Assembly (NCBI GenBank): GCA_017501865.1 | Contig: JAFVWD010000343.1 | Coordinates: 1-9,096, forward strand | Length of the DNA stretch: 9,096 bases | DNA from: Clostridia bacterium | GTDB lineage: Bacteria > Bacillota > Clostridia > Oscillospirales > Acutalibacteraceae | Direction of reading: 5' to 3' | Part shown: piece after piece, positions 7,466 to 9,096 of the stretch | Numbering within the stretch: position 1 is the first letter of the stretch | How the letters are laid out: the number at the start of each line of letters is the position of its first letter | Program-made: the position numbers and the translations under genes | The notes under the pieces: model-generated | Told to the model about the DNA's origin: nothing | Databases searched by the model: none | Seen by the model: the letters and a program-made list of their open reading frames with translations, nothing else

Positions 7466-7484
7466 TTTTTTTACATCCCCTTTT
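7466..7484 (+). repeat. 19-bp direct repeat, right copy
   Basis: Exact second copy of TTTTTTTACATCCCCTTTT, ending three bases before the stop codon of the convergent DtxR-type gene. On the minus strand this copy forms a GGGGATGTAAAAAAA arm just past that gene, where its terminator would be expected. Its only good partner is the far arm at 7196-7210. Confidence 0.9.
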
Positions 7485-7487
7485 ATG

Positions 7488-7856
7488 TTATTCCTTTGTG
7501 TTTGCGTTTCTTTTAATTGCTTCAAACGATTCATCGCTTATAACATGCTCAATTCTGCAAGCATCTTCGGTTGCAACATTTTCATCTACACCGAGCGAAA
7601 TTAAAAATTGGGAAATAATAGTGTGACGTTCGAAAAGCTTTTTTGCGACATCTTCACCTGATTTTGTGAGAGATAAATAGCCCTCTTTGCTGACGGTAAT
7701 AAAACCGCCGTTTTTCAAAAGACCTACTGCGCGTGAAACACTCGGCTTTGAATAACCTAATGATTCACAAACATCAATTGAACGGACGGAATCACTTTTT
7801 CTGGTTAAAACATATATAGTTTCAAGATACATTTCGCCTGATTCTTTTAAAGCCAT
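7488..7856 (-). CDS. DtxR-family iron-dependent transcriptional regulator (short form)
   Basis: 122 residues on the minus strand; ATG at 7856 with GGTGGTGA just upstream. It represses target genes as a dimer when loaded with Fe(II) or Mn(II). Residues 1-64 form the winged helix-turn-helix (SIDVCESLGYSKPSVSRAVGLL, 26-47, is the DNA-reading part), and residues 65-117 the dimerisation and metal domain. Aligned by eye to DtxR and MntR, the ligands are Met9, Cys100, Glu103 and His104 (EDACRIEH, 97-104), the DtxR/IdeR primary-site set; MntR has Asp and Glu in place of Met and Cys. His78 of the second site is kept, but the DtxR His98 position is Thr96. There is no C-terminal SH3-like domain, as in MntR. 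It is divergent from feoA, so feoAB is the likely target. I prefer an Fe(II) sensor over an Mn(II) sensor. Confidence 0.92.
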   Translation of the reverse strand: MALKESGEMYLETIYVLTRKSDSVRSIDVCESLGYSKPSVSRAVGLLKNGGFITVSKEGYLSLTKSGEDVAKKLFERHTIISQFLISLGVDENVATEDACRIEHVISDESFEAIKRNANTKE

Positions 7857-7887
7857 AGTTTCACCACCCGAGTTTATTTCTTAAAAT

Positions 7888-7916
7888 AGAATACCATATT
7901 TCACAAAATAAATCAA
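7888..7916 (-). promoter_or_regulatory. Promoter of the DtxR-type gene
   Basis: Read on the minus strand: TTGATT (-35, at 7911-7916), a 17-base spacer, TATTCT (-10, at 7888-7893). Transcription would start near 7881, about 25 bases before the ATG. A weaker second candidate lies upstream: CTGTCA at 7944-7949, 17 bases, TATTAT at 7921-7926. No full copy of the proposed operator overlaps either. Confidence 0.55.
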
Positions 7917-7974
7917 GAATATAATACCGCTAATTGTAAATTCTGACAGAAGAAAAAATATCCTGAAAAAACTG

Positions 7975-8003
7975 TTGACAAATTTTGGGGATGGTGATAT
8001 TAT
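7975..8003 (+). promoter_or_regulatory. feoAB promoter
   Basis: Perfect -35 TTGACA (7975-7980), a 17-base spacer, -10 TATTAT (7998-8003): a strong sigma-A type promoter. Start expected near 8009-8011, giving a 5' leader of about 75 bases before feoA. The first operator copy begins at the expected start site. Confidence 0.85.
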
Positions 8004-8010
8004 ATTAACA

Positions 8011-8026
8011 GTTAGCAGTGGCTAAT
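8011..8026 (+). promoter_or_regulatory. Proposed DtxR operator, copy 1 (at the feo start site)
   Basis: GTTAGCAGTGGCTAAT contains the dyad TTAGC-4-GCTAA and resembles DtxR/IdeR boxes (TTAGGTTAGCCTAACCTAA type). It lies just after the -10 box, over the expected transcription start, where a bound repressor would block initiation. It matches copy 2 at 13 of 16 positions. Confidence 0.65.
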
Positions 8027-8044
8027 TCTTTTTTAAGAGTTCGA

Positions 8045-8060
8045 GTTACCCGTGGCTAAC
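8045..8060 (+). promoter_or_regulatory. Proposed DtxR operator, copy 2 (feoA leader)
   Basis: GTTACCCGTGGCTAAC has the dyad GTTACC-4-GCTAAC with one mismatch. It is a direct copy of the 8011-8026 site, 34 bp further on, about three helical turns. It lies in the transcribed leader 24 bp before the feoA ATG. A second repressor dimer here could act as a roadblock or bind together with the first. Confidence 0.6.
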
Positions 8061-8084
8061 TAATATTCCGATTCAGGTGATAAT

Positions 8085-8300
8085 ATGAATTTAACTGTTG
8101 CGGAAGAAGGCAAGGAATACATCGTTAAAGATATTAATACAAATGATGAAGAAATGGATTCCTTTCTTTTCTCGTTAGGCTGTTACCGTGGTGAGCCCAT
8201 TACGGTTATTTCCCATCTTAAGGGAGGATGCATTGTATCTATTAAAGATGGCAGGTATCATATAGATAATCCTTTAGCAGAGGCAATTGCGGTTTTTTAA
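8085..8300 (+). CDS. feoA: Ferrous iron transport protein FeoA
   Basis: 71 residues, typical of FeoA. It is a small cytoplasmic SH3-like beta-barrel protein that supports Fe(II) uptake by FeoB. Family features: an early conserved turn before strand 2 (FLFSLGCYRGEPITVI, 28-43, where classic FeoA has LxxLGxxxGxxixv), a middle hairpin (GGCIVSIKDGRYHIDNPLAEAI, spanning 48-69), and the closing A-x-A-I-x-V strand. The start is supported by AGGTGA at 8075-8080, four bases upstream. It is first in the feo operon behind the strong promoter and two proposed operators, so it should be made when iron is scarce. An attenuator-like hairpin separates it from feoB. Confidence 0.9.
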   Translation: MNLTVAEEGKEYIVKDINTNDEEMDSFLFSLGCYRGEPITVISHLKGGCIVSIKDGRYHIDNPLAEAIAVF

Positions 8301-8310
8301 CAGTTAGTTT

Positions 8311-8335
8311 ACCGCCCTTACGGCGGTTATTTTTT
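8311..8335 (+). terminator. Attenuator-like intrinsic terminator between feoA and feoB
   Basis: ACCGCC (8311-8316) pairs with GGCGGT (8322-8327), loop CTTAC, followed by TATTTTTT to 8335. It lies 11 bases after the feoA stop. The stem is short but GC-rich and has a good T run, so it should end some transcripts, giving more feoA than feoB message, unless feoB has its own promoter. Confidence 0.7.
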
Positions 8336-8344
8336 AAACGGTCA

Positions 8345-8360
8345 GTTAGCAATAGATAAC
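8345..8360 (+). promoter_or_regulatory. Proposed DtxR operator, copy 3 (upstream of feoB)
   Basis: GTTAGCAATAGATAAC keeps the GTTAGC-4-GNTAAC dyad (one mismatch between arms) seen at 8011 and 8045. It ends 35 bases before the feoB ATG, after the hairpin. Its presence suggests separate iron control of feoB, although I see no convincing promoter next to it. A lone half site, CAGTTAGT, lies at 8301-8308. Confidence 0.5.
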
Positions 8361-8395
8361 TTTTATTTGCAGGTGTATATACAGGAGGATTTTAA

Positions 8396-9096
8396 ATGAG
8401 AATTGCATTAACAGGCAATCCTAACAGCGGTAAAACGACTATGTATAATGCGCTCACAGGCTCTAATGAAAAGGTAGGCAATTGGGCAGGCGTTACAGTA
8501 GAAAAGAAAGAACGCAGCATTAAAAAAAGTCTTTATAACGGCAGTGAGGAATTAATTGCGGTTGACCTTCCGGGTGCATATTCAATGTCACCGTTTACAT
8601 CAGAGGAAAGCATAGCGAGCAGTTATGTGCAAAATGAAAATCCCGATGTAATAATAAATATTGTTGATGCATCAAATTTGAGTCGTAGCCTTTTCTTTAC
8701 AACACAGCTTTTAGAGCTTGGCATTCCTATGGTTGTTGCATTAAATAAAAGTGACGTTAACAAGAAGAAAGAAAATAAAATTGATGCTCAGAAGCTTTCG
8801 AAAAAATTGAATTGTCCTGTTATTGAAACTGTTTCAACATCTGCAACAGGAATGGAAAACATTGTTAAAGCGGCAGTAGAGTCAGTTGGCAGAAATCAGA
8901 CTGCGCCATATATACAGGGTGATATTGATTTAACAAGCAAAGCTCAGGTAGTTGAAGCAGACAAAAAGCGATTTGCTTTTGTAAACGATATAGTGAAATC
9001 TGTTGAAGAAAGAAAAGTTCTCACAAAAGATAAAAATTCTCAGGATAAAATAGATGCACTTCTGACTAACCGTTGGCTCGGACTTCCGATATATGC
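8396..9096 (+). CDS. feoB: Ferrous iron transporter FeoB, 5' part only
   Basis: The frame runs from the ATG at 8396 to the window end without a stop (233 full codons of a protein normally around 600-750 residues), so it is cut by the window. The start has a perfect AGGAGG at 8383-8388, seven bases upstream. FeoB imports Fe(II) across the cytoplasmic membrane and carries an N-terminal G domain, which is what is visible: G1 GNPNSGKTT (7-15), G2 Thr in GNWAGVTVEKKE (28-39), G3 DLPGAYS (57-63), G4 NKSD (117-120), G5 around STSATG. GNWAGVTVE replaces the more usual GNWPGVTVE. The helical bundle follows, then the lead-in to the first membrane helix, DALLTNRWLGLPIYA, where the window stops. It is downstream of feoA with an attenuator and operator copy between. 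The family call is firm. Confidence 0.97.
   Translation, partial: MRIALTGNPNSGKTTMYNALTGSNEKVGNWAGVTVEKKERSIKKSLYNGSEELIAVDLPGAYSMSPFTSEESIASSYVQNENPDVIINIVDASNLSRSLFFTTQLLELGIPMVVALNKSDVNKKKENKIDAQKLSKKLNCPVIETVSTSATGMENIVKAAVESVGRNQTAPYIQGDIDLTSKAQVVEADKKRFAFVNDIVKSVEERKVLTKDKNSQDKIDALLTNRWLGLPIY

Larger units (their letters stand above)
7196..7480 (+). repeat. Imperfect 20-bp inverted repeat enclosing a 285-bp structured segment (MITE-like or large RNA fold)
   Basis: The left end 7196-7215 (GGGGCTGTAAAAAAACGCAG) pairs with the right end 7460-7480 (CTGCGC, seven T, then ACATCCCC): 19 base pairs with one C/T mismatch at 7200/7476 and a bulged C at 7465. Between the ends lie the three-way-junction segment (7262-7351), an A/T-rich stretch, and a second long hairpin (7399-7437). 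No transposase gene or clear short target duplication is seen outside the ends. It may be a non-autonomous mobile element, or a terminator whose 3' arm was duplicated when about 249 bp was gained. This accounts for nearly the whole 297-bp gap between the convergent genes. Confidence 0.55.

Noticed and set aside
7262..7516. 84-codon plus-strand open frame (MDKLSKIKAI...)
   Set aside because: It begins exactly on the P1 stem of the structured element, runs through both repeats and ends antisense in the regulator gene. There is no good ribosome binding site close to the ATG, and the tail is a translated T-rich repeat. More likely a chance frame, though such frames may be annotated as hypothetical proteins.
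1..9096. CRISPR array, tRNA or rRNA genes
   Set aside because: No regularly spaced repeats beyond the pair at 7217/7466, and no cloverleaf or rRNA-like sequence was seen.

Overview
The window looks like chromosomal DNA from a low-to-moderate GC Gram-positive gut-type Clostridia (Bacillota, perhaps an Oscillospiraceae/Ruminococcaceae relative). I infer this from the A/T-rich third positions, strong AGGAGG-like ribosome binding sites, intrinsic terminators of the GGGCTGTAAAAAA type, and the family content. The taxonomic call is inference from style, not from a marker gene.

Layout. (1) Positions 1-4478, plus strand: an exported-surface module. It holds the 3' part of a very large Tyr/Asn/Gly/Ser/Thr-rich protein, then a 405-residue protein that starts as a type IV prepilin (GFTLVE) and ends in a CFI-box type C-terminal domain plus a membrane anchor. 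A hairpin terminator closes the module. (2) Positions 4582-7190, plus strand: a tightly packed housekeeping operon of hflX, an RluA-family pseudouridine synthase (1-nt gap) and a DUF554 membrane protein (8-nt overlap). (3) Positions 7191-7487: an intergenic region between convergent genes. It is much more structured than a normal terminator. A 19-bp direct repeat and a 20-bp imperfect inverted repeat bracket about 285 bp, and inside lies an 88-90 nt segment that folds by eye into a compact three-way junction. Its G-U pairs exist only in plus-strand RNA. This is the best candidate for something undescribed here. (4) Positions 7488-9096: a ferrous iron module. A short DtxR-type regulator on the minus strand carries the iron-type ligand set. 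It faces feoA and the 5' part of feoB on the plus strand. The intergenic DNA has a consensus promoter, two direct copies of a 16-bp dyad that I propose as the DtxR operator, and a third copy after an attenuator-like hairpin between feoA and feoB.

How the parts work together. The regulator, once loaded with Fe(II), probably binds the dyads over the feo transcription start and leader and shuts off Fe(II) uptake through FeoB. HflX and the pseudouridine synthase act on ribosome/rRNA function. The prepilin/CFI-box protein and its giant partner probably go to the cell surface. No pilus assembly gene (ATPase, PilC, PilD) is visible in the window, so the export route is inferred.
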